From contig NZ_BARG01000047.1 of the NCBI RefSeq assembly GCF_000376565.1, forward strand, positions 1 through 64,000: 64,000 nt of DNA, in the 5' to 3' direction. How positions within the stretch are numbered: position 1 is the stretch's first letter; each line of letters begins with the position of its first letter. This document shows, in pieces, positions 34,040-43,209 of the stretch. A model generated the notes under the pieces. That model saw only the letters and a list, made by a program, of their open reading frames with translations, did not search any database and was not told where the DNA came from. The stretch is from Streptomyces hokutonensis (GTDB lineage: Bacteria; Actinomycetota; Actinomycetes; Streptomycetales; Streptomycetaceae). The position numbers and the translations under genes are program-made.

Positions 34040-35377
34040 TCAAAGTCCGACGTCCCGTCGGCTCATGTCCTCCAGCGACTCGCGCCGGACCAGGACGCGG
34101 GCGATACCGTCGGCCACCGCGACGACCGGCGGGCGGCCGACCAGGTTGTAACCGGACGCCATGGACAGGTGATAGGCACCGGCCGCCGGTACGGCGAGCA
34201 GGTCGCCGGGGCGTACGTCGCCGGGCAGTGCCACCTCGTCCGCGAGGACGTCGCCCGCCTCGCAGTGCCGGCCCACGACCGTGACCGGTCGCGGTGGCGC
34301 GGAGGCCGGGCGGCCGATCAGCCGGGGCGCGTACCGCACGCCGTACAGGGCGGGCCGCGGGTTGTCGCTCATCCCGCCGTCGACCGCGACGAACGTACGG
34401 TCGCCGGTGCGCTTGACCGCCAGCACCCGGTACACGACGACTCCGGCGGGGCCGACGACCGCCCGCCCGGGTTCGAGGATGAGCCGGGGCACGGGCAGCC
34501 CGGTGCGGGCGCAGCCGTCCTCCAACTCGGCCCGCACCCGCCCGGCGAGGACGGAGACGTTCAACTGCTCCTCACCCGGGCGGTACGCGATGCCGTGCCC
34601 ACCGCCGATGTCCAACTGCGGGAGGACGACGCCGTGTTGGTCCCGGATACGGGCCAACAGCCCGACCGTGCGGCGCACCGCGGCGACGTACGGCTTGACC
34701 GTGGTGATCTGCGAGCCGATGTGGCAGTGCAGGCCCACGAGTTCGAGGTGCGGCTGGTCGAGGATCCGGGTGACGGCGTGCAGCGCGGAACCGTCCGTGA
34801 TCGACAGGCCGAACTTCTGGTCGTCGGTGCCGGTGCGCACCTTGACGTGCGCGCCGGCCGCCACACCAGGCACGACCCGCACCATGACCTTCTGCCGGCT
34901 CCCGGCGGGGGTGAGCGCGGCCAGCCGGGCGATCTCCGAGGCGCTGTCGACGACGATACGGCCGACCCCGAGCCGGAGCGCGGTGCTCAGGTCCTCCGGG
35001 CTCTTGGCGTTGCCGTGCAGCACGATCCGCTCCGGCGGGAAGCCGGTCGTGACGGCGAGGGCGAGCTCGCCCGCCGAGCACACGTCGAGGCCGAGCCCCT
35101 CCTCCTCCACCCAGTGGGCCATCGCACGGCACAGGAACGCCTTTGCCGCGTAGACGACTTCGGCCTCCGGGAACGCCGTGCGGTACGCGCGGCACCGCTC
35201 GCGGACCTCGCGCTCGTCGAGGACGTAGACGGGAGTGCCGAAACGGTCGGCGGCCTCGGCGAGCGGGACACCGCCGACGGTCAGGTCGCCGCCGGGCGCG
35301 AGGCGGGTGGAGCGCGGCCAGACGGACAGGCCGTCGGTGTCGGCGACTTCGGTGACGGGGGCGTCCAGGATGGACAT
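34040..35377 (-). CDS. lysA: Diaminopimelate decarboxylase homologue
   Basis: A 445-residue PLP enzyme of the alanine-racemase-fold decarboxylase family, expected to convert meso-diaminopimelate to lysine. The PLP Lys is in EVVYAAKAFLC. HCHIGSQ and the glycine-rich GGGHGIAY bind the phosphate, EPGR is present, and the C-terminal active-site motif reads CEAGD where most LysA proteins have CESGD. That substitution, and the lack of other lysine genes nearby, leave room for a paralogue acting on another diamino acid. The adjacent SAV_915-like gene ends only 12 bp upstream, suggesting co-transcription. Confidence 0.8.
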   Translation of the reverse strand: MSILDAPVTEVADTDGLSVWPRSTRLAPGGDLTVGGVPLAEAADRFGTPVYVLDEREVRERCRAYRTAFPEAEVVYAAKAFLCRAMAHWVEEEGLGLDVCSAGELALAVTTGFPPERIVLHGNAKSPEDLSTALRLGVGRIVVDSASEIARLAALTPAGSRQKVMVRVVPGVAAGAHVKVRTGTDDQKFGLSITDGSALHAVTRILDQPHLELVGLHCHIGSQITTVKPYVAAVRRTVGLLARIRDQHGVVLPQLDIGGGHGIAYRPGEEQLNVSVLAGRVRAELEDGCARTGLPVPRLILEPGRAVVGPAGVVVYRVLAVKRTGDRTFVAVDGGMSDNPRPALYGVRYAPRLIGRPASAPPRPVTVVGRHCEAGDVLADEVALPGDVRPGDLLAVPAAGAYHLSMASGYNLVGRPPVVAVADGIARVLVRRESLEDMSRRDVGL

Positions 35378-35389
35378 GGGCGGGTCTCC

Positions 35390-35878
35390 TCAGCCGATCA
35401 GCAGATTCAGGCAGGCGACGGCGGCGGCCGCGCCGGTCACCCGCAGGGCTCCGATGTGCTGGGGGTGCAGGCGGCGCCAGGAGGGCGCGGGCTCGGGGTT
35501 CGCCGCCGCGATGGCGGCGGCGGAGGGCTTCGGGCTCACAGCGGCAGTCGCGCGCGTGGAGGCGGTTGCGTTTGCGGTCCTGCGTGCGGGCGCGGCTGCG
35601 GAGAACTGTGGATCAACGGTGAGAGCCGTGACGCCCAGCGGCGCGGCGAGGGCGCGCAGCGCGGGTTCGGAGAGCCTGATGGCTGCCTGCTCGGGGCCGA
35701 GAGTGGCGGCGAGCCGTGCCGCCGAGGTGAAGCCGACGGCTGTACGGCCGCCCAGCGGGGTGCGGAAGTACCGGGCCGTACAGCCCGCGGGCCCCGACCG
35801 GACGGGCACGTACAGAAGTCCGGCCGGGACGGGTTCGGAGGGCTCGGCGGGGGACTCGGAGGGTTCGGCTGAAGACAT
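35390..35878 (-). CDS. SAV_915-like protein of unknown function
   Basis: A 162-residue protein starting at ATG 35878, preceded by AAGGAG at 8 nt. A short acidic N-terminus leads into LYVPVRSGPAGCTARYFRTP and LGGRTAVGFTSAARLAATLG, then IRLSEPALRALAAPLGVTAL and TVDPQF. This block resembles the SAV_915/SseB-N-like small proteins of Streptomyces. A ~60-residue Ala/Pro-rich tail with a weakly hydrophobic end (GALRVTGAAAAVACLNLLIG) could associate with membrane. It is close upstream of the lysA homologue. Confidence 0.65.
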   Translation of the reverse strand: MSSAEPSESPAEPSEPVPAGLLYVPVRSGPAGCTARYFRTPLGGRTAVGFTSAARLAATLGPEQAAIRLSEPALRALAAPLGVTALTVDPQFSAAAPARRTANATASTRATAAVSPKPSAAAIAAANPEPAPSWRRLHPQHIGALRVTGAAAAVACLNLLIG

Positions 35879-35990
35879 CGTGCGGCTCCTTGAAGGAAGG
35901 CGATGCGCGCCGTACGGCCTCTTCGGCTGGGCGCTCACTCGAAGCTATGCCCGGGCGATCGGGGTCCGGGACGGTCGCTGACGGATGCTT

Positions 35991-36058
35991 GACGGCGGGC
36001 GCCGCACTCCTGACGCCCCGCTGACGAGGACGGGAACCGCTGGTCAGCGCCCGCCGTC
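35991..36058. terminator. Long-loop inverted repeat at the end of the stress protein gene
   Basis: 12-bp perfect arms (GACGGCGGGCGC 35991-36002; GCGCCCGCCGTC 36047-36058) enclose a 44-bp spacer. The right arm overlaps the 3' end of the universal stress protein gene. It could fold at the mRNA end, but the long loop makes terminator function uncertain. Confidence 0.35.
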
Positions 36059-36577
36059 CGTCAGCTCGCGGGCGTCGACCGCCCGCCGCAGGGCGATCCG
36101 CCGGTGCAGGGCGGCCAGTTCTCCCTCCAGCGGCGAGGGCGGCACCGTCAGGACCGGACAGCCGGCGTGGGCGACGCAGTACCGCGTGACGGACGGGAAC
36201 AGGCCGCGGAGCGTCCCCCGGGGGCCCGCGCCGATCACCAGGAGGTCGTCGGACCGGTCGGCGGTCTCCACCAGCGCGCGGCCCGCCGTACCCCGGACGA
36301 CCAGCCCCTGGAACGGAACCCCTGGACCCGCGTCGCCGAAGGCCGCGTCGACGGCGGTGAGGAGTCGCTCGCCGGCATCGCGGCGGAGGTCGGCCAGGGG
36401 CAGCGCCAACGGCGAGCGCCCGTGGGCGAGTTCGCCGCCGGGCGGCTCCCAGGCGAGGACGGCCAGCACCTCGGCGCCGGTCCGGCGGGCCTCCCGCACC
36501 GCCCGGTGCAGCGCCGCGAGGCTCCCCGGTGAACCGCTCACTCCGACCACCGCACGCGGCCGCCCGGCACCGCTCAT
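36044..36577 (-). CDS. Universal stress protein family
   Basis: A 177-residue single-USP-domain protein. The N-terminal strand and loop read RAVVGVSGSPGSLAALHRAV (normally V-G-x-D-G-S). A mid region follows (FQGLVVRGTAGRALVETADRSD), then the ATP-binding motif LLVIGAGPRGTLRGLFPSVTRYCVAHAGCPVLTV, matching G-2x-G-9x-G(S/T). The ~27-residue tail is beyond the usual domain. ATP-binding USPs are often induced in dormancy or redox stress. It is monocistronic by spacing. Confidence 0.82.
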   Translation of the reverse strand: MSGAGRPRAVVGVSGSPGSLAALHRAVREARRTGAEVLAVLAWEPPGGELAHGRSPLALPLADLRRDAGERLLTAVDAAFGDAGPGVPFQGLVVRGTAGRALVETADRSDDLLVIGAGPRGTLRGLFPSVTRYCVAHAGCPVLTVPPSPLEGELAALHRRIALRRAVDARELTDGGR

Positions 36578-36922
36578 CGTCGCTCACTCCTCGCCGTACG
36601 ACAGACTTCCGCAGCCCATCGAAGTGCTGGAAAGAGCCGACGTATCGCCGTGTTGGCGCGGGCCTGACGCCCGACGGCCGGTTCTTGACGCGCCCGTGAC
36701 GCCGTGGCGGCGATGGCCGGAATTGATCCCTCAACTCGCCCTCCGTCGCCCGCCCGTGTCAACGGAGTGGCGGCCCCTGGCAAAGCGCGGGGCAAGAATC
36801 GTCGCCGCGGACCACCCCGTGAGACGCGATGACCGTCTGGCAACGCACTGTTCACTCAGGAGCCGCCGGGAAGCGCCAGGGTGCGGACGTTGTCAGCTCA
36901 ACTGCTCGCCAGGGAGGGCATC
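36578..36922. other. 345-bp divergent intergenic region
   Basis: The gap lies between the divergent stress protein and phosphoesterase genes. I see no credible ORF or strong repeat; it presumably holds both promoters. The phosphoesterase ribosome site (AGGGAGGG, 36911-36918) is at its right end. Confidence 0.4.
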
Positions 36923-38530
36923 ATGACCGCACAGACAGAGACACCGGACGGTTCGGCGCAGTCGTCCGAGGGGGTCAGCCGACGGCACGCGCTCGGTCTC
37001 CTCGGTACGGCGGGCGCGGGCGCCGCCGTCACCCCCTTGCTGGGAGCAGGCACGGCACAGGCCGCCCCGCTGGAGGCCCCGGCACTCCACCTCACCGCGG
37101 ACTCCTCCGGCGCGGTGCCGGTCCAGGGCCTGCACCTCACCTTCGGTGCGGACCCGCGCACCCAGATGACGGTCTCGTGGATCACCGACAGACCGGTGTC
37201 CAAACCGGTCGTGCGCTACGGCACGCTGGAGCACGGCTTCGGCTCCAGTGCCAAGGCCCGCACGGTCACCTACGTCGACGGCACCTCCAGCCGCACCGTC
37301 TACGTCCACCACGCCGCGCTGAACAAGCTCAGCCCGGACACCGACTACCTGTACCTCGCCACCCACGAGGGCGCGACCCCCGACAGCGGTACGTTCCGCA
37401 CCGCCCCGCGCGGCCGCAAGCCGCTCACCTTCACCAGCTTCGGCGACCAGTCCGCCCCGCAGGTGACCTGGGCCGCCAACGGCACCGTCGGGCTCGACGC
37501 GAACTCCACGCCCGCGACGAAGGACATCGTCACCGGCATCGAGCAGGTCGCCCCGCTCTTCCACCTGCTCAACGGCGACCTCTGCTACGCCAACCTGGAC
37601 GTCGACCGGGTGCGCACCTGGAACAACTTCTTCACCAACAACACCCGTTCGGCCCGCTTCCGCCCCTGGATGCCGGCGGCCGGCAACCACGAGATCGAGA
37701 AGGCCAACGGCCCGATCGGACTCGGCGCCTACCAGACCTACTTCTCCCTCCCCTCCACCGAGACCGACGCCGAACTCGCGGGCCTCTACTACGCGTTCAC
37801 GGCCGGCTCGGTCCGGGTCATCGTGCTGCAGAACGACGACAACTGCCTCCAGGACGGCGGCGACGTCTACATCAGCGGCTACTCCGGCGGACGTCAACTC
37901 GCCTTCCTGGAGAAGGAGTTGAAGGCGGCCCGGGCCTCGCGCGACACCGACTGGATCGTCGTCGCCATGCACCAGGTCATGGTCAGCTCCACCGACGCCA
38001 ACGGCGCCGACCTGGGCCTGCGCCAGAAGTACGGCCCTCTCTTCGACCGCTACGGCGTCGACCTGGTCCTCTGCGGCCACGAGCACAACTACGAGCGCTC
38101 GCTGGCCGTGCGCGGAGTCGTCAGCGGCACCGAGACGCTGACCCCCAACCCGGTCTCCACGGCCACCGACGACATCGACACCGTCCTCGGCACCGTCCAC
38201 ATGATCCTCGGCGGCGGTGGCGTCTCGGGCACCACGAACCAGAGCTTCTTCAAGGACGGCACCGGCAAGGTGATCACGTCCGTGTCGGCGACCCCCGGCT
38301 CCAACGGCAAGCGCACCTCCACCTACACCAAGGAGGAGGCGGTCTGGATCGGCGTCCGCGACACCGAACACCCCTACGGCTTCGCCGCGTTCACCGTCGA
38401 CCCCGGCTCGCACCCCGGCGACACCACCCGGATGCACGTGACCTACTACAACGTGAACAAGCCCAACGGCGACCTCTCGGTGTTCGAGAACTTCACCCTC
38501 CACCGCAAGCGCTCGGACGGCCACCGCTAG
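36923..38530 (+). CDS. Tat-exported purple-acid-phosphatase-type metallophosphoesterase
   Basis: A 535-residue secreted enzyme with a twin-arginine signal (SRRHALGLLGTAG...AQAAP). After it comes a fibronectin-like purple acid phosphatase N-domain (LHLTFGADPRTQMTVSWIT), then the dinuclear-metal phosphoesterase domain. The metal-ligand motifs are FGDQ, NGDLCY, GNHE, a late His in AMHQVM, and GHEHNYERS. The GDQ variant of the first motif (GDxG usual) keeps the Asp. The start at ATG 36923 is 4 nt after AGGGAGGG; the upstream ATG 36881 has no ribosome site and would bury the Tat motif. Phosphate scavenging is plausible. The stop overlaps the convergent PucR gene by 4 bp. Confidence 0.88.
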   Translation: MTAQTETPDGSAQSSEGVSRRHALGLLGTAGAGAAVTPLLGAGTAQAAPLEAPALHLTADSSGAVPVQGLHLTFGADPRTQMTVSWITDRPVSKPVVRYGTLEHGFGSSAKARTVTYVDGTSSRTVYVHHAALNKLSPDTDYLYLATHEGATPDSGTFRTAPRGRKPLTFTSFGDQSAPQVTWAANGTVGLDANSTPATKDIVTGIEQVAPLFHLLNGDLCYANLDVDRVRTWNNFFTNNTRSARFRPWMPAAGNHEIEKANGPIGLGAYQTYFSLPSTETDAELAGLYYAFTAGSVRVIVLQNDDNCLQDGGDVYISGYSGGRQLAFLEKELKAARASRDTDWIVVAMHQVMVSSTDANGADLGLRQKYGPLFDRYGVDLVLCGHEHNYERSLAVRGVVSGTETLTPNPVSTATDDIDTVLGTVHMILGGGGVSGTTNQSFFKDGTGKVITSVSATPGSNGKRTSTYTKEEAVWIGVRDTEHPYGFAAFTVDPGSHPGDTTRMHVTYYNVNKPNGDLSVFENFTLHRKRSDGHR

Positions 38531-40083
38531 TCGGTACGCCCCAGGTCCTCGTCCGGCAACCAGTCCAGGGCGAACCAGAGTTCCATCCGCACTCCGGGGT
38601 CCTGCAGATCCACATCGAGCAGTTCGGCCACCCGTGCCAGACGGTGCCGCACGGTGTTCCGGTGGACCTGCAGGGCCGCCGCCGTACGGTCCCAACTGCC
38701 GTGCACCGTCAGCCAAGTTCGTAGGGTCTCGACCAGGACCGGCGCGCCCGGGGAACCGGCCTCGTCGAGCGGGGCGAACCGGGTGCGAGCCAACTCCCGG
38801 GCGCCGTCCGCCGGAACGAGCCCGTGGACGGTGAGAGGATCCCTGGTGTGGACGACGGCCGGCACCTGCGCCGCGAGCGCGCGCTGCAGGGCGCGTCCGG
38901 CCTGGACATCCGCGTACGCCAGCTCCGAGGCCGGCACCGGCGCACTGAACCCGAGCACCCAGCCCAAGTCCGCCGCCTGAGCGGGCACTTCGGGCCGTAC
39001 GCCCGGCGCACCGGGCACCAGCGCCTTCAGCTCGGAGCCGTCGACATACAGATACGACGTGCCCAACGCGGTGCCCAGCATGGCGAGTTGAGCCGGATCG
39101 TCCCCCGGCGGCGGTGCCGTCGCGTACCGGCCGTGGACCACGACCCAGTGCCCGGCGGGCCCGAGCGCGGGTGCCACGTCGGCCGGGCTCGCGCCCAGCA
39201 TGAGCCGTACCAGCGCGCCCGCGCTGTGCGTGTCGGTGCCCAGGGCGTGCCGGGGGCTGGTGAGCAGGGCCAGCAGTACGGCCGCCGTGCCGGTGATCTG
39301 GCGGTGTACGAGAGTCGGAGCCGCGGTCGCCGCCTGGCCGAGGGCGAGCGCCGTCGCGGTGCGGTCGGCGCCGGGCAGGGTGTGCACGGTCAGATGGACA
39401 CCGCCCTCGTGGTCGGCCGCGGCGGCCGGTGCGGACCGGACGCCGGAACCGGTGCGGACCCGGGCGAGGGTGCGCACGGCCAGGTCGCGCACCCGTCCCG
39501 GTGTCGGGGGCGCGGGCCGGGGTCCCGCGCTGAACAGCTCGTTGCCCCGGGCGTCGTGCAGCACCGCCCAGGCGCCGGTGTGCCCGCTGAGCTGGGCGAG
39601 CACGGCCCGCAGCGCGTCCGGCCGGGCGGCCGCCGCGGCCAGCGCCGACTGGGCCCGGGAGATCTCGCGCAGCGCACGGTTGCGGGCCTCGCCGATCGCC
39701 GCGTACGTGGCCTGCCCGACCGCCACGAACGGGGTCGCGGGCGGCAGCCGTAGCAGCGGAAGGCCGTGGCGGTCGCAGGCGGCGACCAGCTCGGCCGGGA
39801 CCTCGTCGTGCACGGGCGCGACCCCGAACCCGAGCGCGCACACCCCGGCCGCGACGACCCGCCGTACATAGGTGTCGACGCCCTCCGCGTCGGGCGGCAG
39901 CCGCACACCCGCCGTGAGGAGCAGCTCGCCGCCCACCAGATACGGCGACGGGTCCTCGATCTCCGTGGTGCCGACCGTGCTGACCGGGCGATCCCCGGCA
40001 GGCCCGGCGACCTGGCGCAGACCGAGGGCGGGGTCGGCGAGCAGCACGCTCAGCGGCACGGACGGCTGCTCGGACTCGGTCAT
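38527..40083 (-). CDS. Second PucR-family regulator
   Basis: A 518-residue protein: PucR-type N-domain (~8-125; VGTTEIEDPSPYLVGGELLLTAG), a helical/GGDEF-like central part, and a C-terminal helix-turn-helix (~460-505; VHGSWDRTAAALQVHRNTVRHRLARV). The start is ATG 40083, preceded by GGGAGGAT. It is divergent from a symporter-aldolase gene pair, the same arrangement as the first PucR and the xdh operon, so it is likely their local regulator. Its effector is unknown. Confidence 0.86.
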   Translation of the reverse strand: MTESEQPSVPLSVLLADPALGLRQVAGPAGDRPVSTVGTTEIEDPSPYLVGGELLLTAGVRLPPDAEGVDTYVRRVVAAGVCALGFGVAPVHDEVPAELVAACDRHGLPLLRLPPATPFVAVGQATYAAIGEARNRALREISRAQSALAAAAARPDALRAVLAQLSGHTGAWAVLHDARGNELFSAGPRPAPPTPGRVRDLAVRTLARVRTGSGVRSAPAAAADHEGGVHLTVHTLPGADRTATALALGQAATAAPTLVHRQITGTAAVLLALLTSPRHALGTDTHSAGALVRLMLGASPADVAPALGPAGHWVVVHGRYATAPPPGDDPAQLAMLGTALGTSYLYVDGSELKALVPGAPGVRPEVPAQAADLGWVLGFSAPVPASELAYADVQAGRALQRALAAQVPAVVHTRDPLTVHGLVPADGARELARTRFAPLDEAGSPGAPVLVETLRTWLTVHGSWDRTAAALQVHRNTVRHRLARVAELLDVDLQDPGVRMELWFALDWLPDEDLGRTD

Positions 40084-40133
40084 GAGGGGACATCCTCCCG
40101 ACCCGGCGGTGCCGTACGGGACTGCCGGAATCA

Positions 40134-40157
40134 TCCAATGGGCGACTTCATATTGGA
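40134..40157. promoter_or_regulatory. Candidate PucR operator TCCAAT-N12-ATTGGA
   Basis: Perfect 6-bp inverted arms 12 bp apart lie in the only AT-richer patch of the 158-bp divergent gap between the second PucR gene and the symporter. Half-site centres are 18 bp apart. Confidence 0.4.
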
Positions 40158-40241
40158 CAGAACCGCCACTTCGGCGCCAGTGCGAACGCCGATAGCGTCA
40201 TCCCACTCCCAGGGCACCACCCCTCAAACCGGAGGTCTTCG

Positions 40242-41693
40242 ATGACCGTCGACTACTTCGTCATGGCCGCATACCTGCTGGGCATCATCGGCGTCGGCTG
40301 GTGGGGCAAGAGACGCGCCGCCTCCAAGAGCGACTTCCTGGTCGCCGGCCGCCGCCTCGGCCCCCTCATGTACACCGGCACCATGGCCGCCGTCGTCCTC
40401 GGCGGCGCCTCCACCATCGGCGGCGTCCGCCTCGGCTACACCTACGGCATCTCCGGCGCCGCCATGGTTTTCGCGATCGGCCTCGGGCTGCTGGCGCTGA
40501 GCGTCTTCTTCTCCGCCCGCATCGCCCGCCTCAAGGTCTACACGGTCGCCGAGATGCTCTCGCTGCGCTACGGCGACACCGCCGCCGTGATCTCCGGCGT
40601 GGTGATGTGGATCTACACGCTGATGCTGGTCGTGACCTCCACGATCGCCTACGCCAGCGTCTTCGACGTCCTGTTCGACGTGCCGCGCTGGGTCGCGGTG
40701 GTCATCGGCGGCTCGATCGTCGTCGGCTACTCGGCGCTCGGCGGCATGTGGTCCATCACGCTCACCGACATGGTGCAGTTCGTGGTCAAGAGCCTCGGTG
40801 TGCTCGTCCTGCTGCTGCCCATCGCGGTGGTGAAGGCCGGCGGCTTCGGCGCGATGGCCGACGAACTGCCGCACGGCTACTTCTCGTTGACCTCCATCGG
40901 CGGCCAGACCATCCTCACCTTCGTGCTGATCTACACCTTCGGCATGCTCATCGGACAGGACATCTGGCAGCGCGTGTTCACCGCCCGCTCCGACAGAGTC
41001 GCCTCCTGGGGCGGCACGGTCGCCGGCGTCTACTGTCTGGTCTACGCCCTGGCCGGAGCCGTCATCGGCATGGCGACGAAATCCCTCTACCCGAACCTCG
41101 CCGCCGCCGACGACGCGTTCGCGACGATCGTCCGGCACGCCCTGCCCACCGGCGTCCGCGGTCTGGTGCTGGCCGCCGCGCTCTCCGCGATGATGTCCAC
41201 CGCGAGCGGCGCTCTGATCGCCTCCGCGACCGTCGCCAACAACGACATCTGGGCCCGCCTGCGCAAGCGCACGGTCACCGGCTCGAAGGACGACGAGATC
41301 GGCTCCAACCGCCTCGCGATCGTCGTCCTCGGCATCGCCGCCATGGGCATGGCCTGTGCCCTCGGCGATGTCATCGAGGCCCTCACCGTCGCCTACAACC
41401 TGCTGGTCGGCGGCCTGTTGGTGCCCATCCTCGGCGGCCTCGTCTGGAAGCGCGGAAACCTGCCCGGCGCCATGGCCTCGATGATCGCGGGCGGCACCAC
41501 GGTCGTCGTCCTCATGGTGACCGACGGCCTCCTCGCCAACGAGCCCATCTACTACGGCCTGTTGGCGGGCCTCGTCGCCTACGTCGCCGTCAGTCTCGCC
41601 ACCAAGCCGACCGAGGAGTCCGTCGTCCAGGCCTGGCACCGCCGCCTGGCAGGCGAACCGGCGCCCGCAGCAGCGGAGTTGAGCGTGGCCTGA
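40242..41693 (+). CDS. Sodium:solute symporter
   Basis: A 483-residue membrane protein of the SSS family with about 13 helices. Its features include YFVMAAYLLGIIGVGWWGKRR at the N-terminus, FLVAGRRLGP, GTMAAVVLGGASTIGG, the QDIWQRVFTARS motif and an LSAMMSTASGALIASATVANND Na-site region. It should import a small organic solute with Na+. Location after a PucR regulator and before a class II aldolase suggests uptake of a catabolised purine-related or carbohydrate-derived compound, but the substrate cannot be read from sequence. AGG-rich ribosome site GGAGG lies 6 nt upstream. Confidence 0.9.
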   Translation: MTVDYFVMAAYLLGIIGVGWWGKRRAASKSDFLVAGRRLGPLMYTGTMAAVVLGGASTIGGVRLGYTYGISGAAMVFAIGLGLLALSVFFSARIARLKVYTVAEMLSLRYGDTAAVISGVVMWIYTLMLVVTSTIAYASVFDVLFDVPRWVAVVIGGSIVVGYSALGGMWSITLTDMVQFVVKSLGVLVLLLPIAVVKAGGFGAMADELPHGYFSLTSIGGQTILTFVLIYTFGMLIGQDIWQRVFTARSDRVASWGGTVAGVYCLVYALAGAVIGMATKSLYPNLAAADDAFATIVRHALPTGVRGLVLAAALSAMMSTASGALIASATVANNDIWARLRKRTVTGSKDDEIGSNRLAIVVLGIAAMGMACALGDVIEALTVAYNLLVGGLLVPILGGLVWKRGNLPGAMASMIAGGTTVVVLMVTDGLLANEPIYYGLLAGLVAYVAVSLATKPTEESVVQAWHRRLAGEPAPAAAELSVA

Positions 41694-41754
41694 CCCGCAG
41701 TACCGGAACCCCCCACCCGCACCCGCACGTGCCGTATCCCGCTGAAAGGTCCCC

Positions 41755-42504
41755 ATGTCCTCGGAAGAACTCCGGCTGCGCCGCGAACTGGCCGCCGTCT
41801 ACCGGCTCGTGGCGCACTTCAGGATGACCGACCTGATCTTCACCCACATCTCGGCCCGCCTCCCGGGCCCCGGACACCACTTCCTGATCAACCCCTACGG
41901 CCTCCTCTTCGAGGAGATCACCGCGTCGAACCTGGTCAAGATCGACCTGTCCGGCCACCCCGTCGAGGAGTCCCCCCACCCGGTCAACCCGGCCGGCTTC
42001 GTCATCCACAGCGCCATCCACGCCGCCCGCCCCGACGCCCACTGCGTCCTGCACACCCACACCAGGGCGGGCTGCGCCGTAGCCGCCCAGGAGAGCGGCC
42101 TGCTCCCGCTCAACCAGATCTCCATGGAGTTCTACGGCAGGCTCGGCTACCACGACTATGAGGGCGTCGCCCTCAACCTCGCCGAACAGCGGCGCCTGGT
42201 CGCCGACTTGGGCGGCCACCCCGCGATGATCCTGCGCAACCACGGCCTGCTCACCGTAGGAGAGACCCCCGCGCAGGCCTTCCTGCGCATGTACTACCTC
42301 GACAAGGCCTGCGAGATCCAGACCACCGCGACCGCCACGGGCACCCCGCTGCTCACCCCCGCCCCCGACATCTGCGAACTGACCGCCCGTCAACTCACCG
42401 GCGAGGACGAGAAGTCGGACCTCCAGGACGACAAGGCCTACGACCTCGCCTGGTCGGCGCTGCTGCGCCTGGTGGAGCGCATCGCCCCGGACTACAAGGA
42501 CTGA
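41755..42504 (+). CDS. Class II aldolase/adducin family protein
   Basis: A 249-residue zinc-dependent aldolase-type enzyme: FTHISARLPGPGHHFLINPYG, the His pair in VLHTHTRAGCAVAA, and the later zinc His in RNHGLLTVG. Members include fuculose-1-phosphate aldolase and various decarboxylases/oxygenases; which reaction this one performs is unclear. It follows the symporter by 61 bp and is probably co-transcribed. Its 3' end overlaps the convergent ScbR-like gene by 13 bp. Confidence 0.82.
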   Translation: MSSEELRLRRELAAVYRLVAHFRMTDLIFTHISARLPGPGHHFLINPYGLLFEEITASNLVKIDLSGHPVEESPHPVNPAGFVIHSAIHAARPDAHCVLHTHTRAGCAVAAQESGLLPLNQISMEFYGRLGYHDYEGVALNLAEQRRLVADLGGHPAMILRNHGLLTVGETPAQAFLRMYYLDKACEIQTTATATGTPLLTPAPDICELTARQLTGEDEKSDLQDDKAYDLAWSALLRLVERIAPDYKD

Positions 42505-43127
42505 CCGAGCAGCGTGCGGGCCCGGTCCAGGCAGCCGTGCGGATCGGGGGCGGCCTGGAGGGCGGGGAGCAGGAAGAGCCAGAGGTCGGTCACCGCCTGC
42601 TCGACGTGTCTGCGGTCGTCCAGGGCGTCGGACACGGTGTGGGTGCCGAAGAATCCGGCGACGATGACCCGCGCGGCCCGCTCGGTATCGGTTTCCGGGG
42701 CGAGTTCGCCGTTCTCCCGTGCGGATTCCAGGAGTTGGGCGACGGTTTCGATCCAGCCCACGAACGGCTGCGGCAATTCGGCGGGAATGGATTTGCTCTC
42801 GTTCGAGAGTCTGTTGCCCGCCCGCACGATCACGTTGTCGCGGAACTCGCGTGCCACCGCGAGGCTGAGGCCCACCAGCCGGTCCAGGACGGGGCCGTCG
42901 AGCGAGGTCCAAGTCTCCACCAGCCGCGGCCATTCACCGAAGTGCGCCTCGAAGACGGAAGCGGCCAGGCCCTCCTTGCTGCCGAAGTGGAAGTAGATGG
43001 CACCACTGGTGTAACCGCTCTGCCGCGCCACGTCGCTGATGCTCGTCCCGACGTATCCATGCTGTTCGAACAGCACTGCCGCCGCCGCCAGGACGGCCCG
43101 CCGGGTGGCTTCCGCGCGTTCTTGCAT
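42492..43127 (-). CDS. ScbR/ArpA-type gamma-butyrolactone receptor (TetR family)
   Basis: A 211-residue TetR-family repressor with the ScbR-type N-domain: QERAEATRRAVLAAAAVLFEQHGYVGTSISDVARQSGYTSGAIYFHFGSKEGLA (its recognition-helix part is GYTSGAIYFHFGSKEGL). The ligand-domain features of receptors are present, including a Trp in TWTSLDG and LWLFLLPAL. The start is ATG 43127 with GAGGG just upstream; the frame is open further but reads as leader. It is divergent from an AfsA-type synthase, the classical arrangement of butyrolactone receptor/synthase pairs. It should repress the divergent promoter until bound by the signal. Confidence 0.82.
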   Translation of the reverse strand: MQERAEATRRAVLAAAAVLFEQHGYVGTSISDVARQSGYTSGAIYFHFGSKEGLAASVFEAHFGEWPRLVETWTSLDGPVLDRLVGLSLAVAREFRDNVIVRAGNRLSNESKSIPAELPQPFVGWIETVAQLLESARENGELAPETDTERAARVIVAGFFGTHTVSDALDDRRHVEQAVTDLWLFLLPALQAAPDPHGCLDRARTLLGQSL

Positions 43128-43187
43128 CGCCCTCAACGACCCTTGCCCTTCACGCCGAATCGTCTTTTCAGGCGAATCTATCGGACA

Positions 43188-43209
43188 GTGCGGCATTTCT
43201 TATCCGCAC
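43188..43209. promoter_or_regulatory. Candidate autoregulatory element (ARE), 22 bp
   Basis: GTGCGG and CCGCAC arms (6 bp, perfect) with a 10-bp AT-rich centre span exactly 22 bp, the size of ScbR/ArpA-type operators, 28 bp upstream of the afsA-like ATG. The sequence does not closely match the published ARE consensus as I remember it. A second feature in the gap is a direct repeat of CGAATC at 43156-43161 and 43173-43178. Confidence 0.45.

Noticed and set aside
36893..40138. 1081-residue minus-strand open frame
   Set aside because: It runs antisense through the phosphoesterase gene and the second PucR gene; it is low-complexity Arg/Gly/Ala text with no domain, a product of GC bias.
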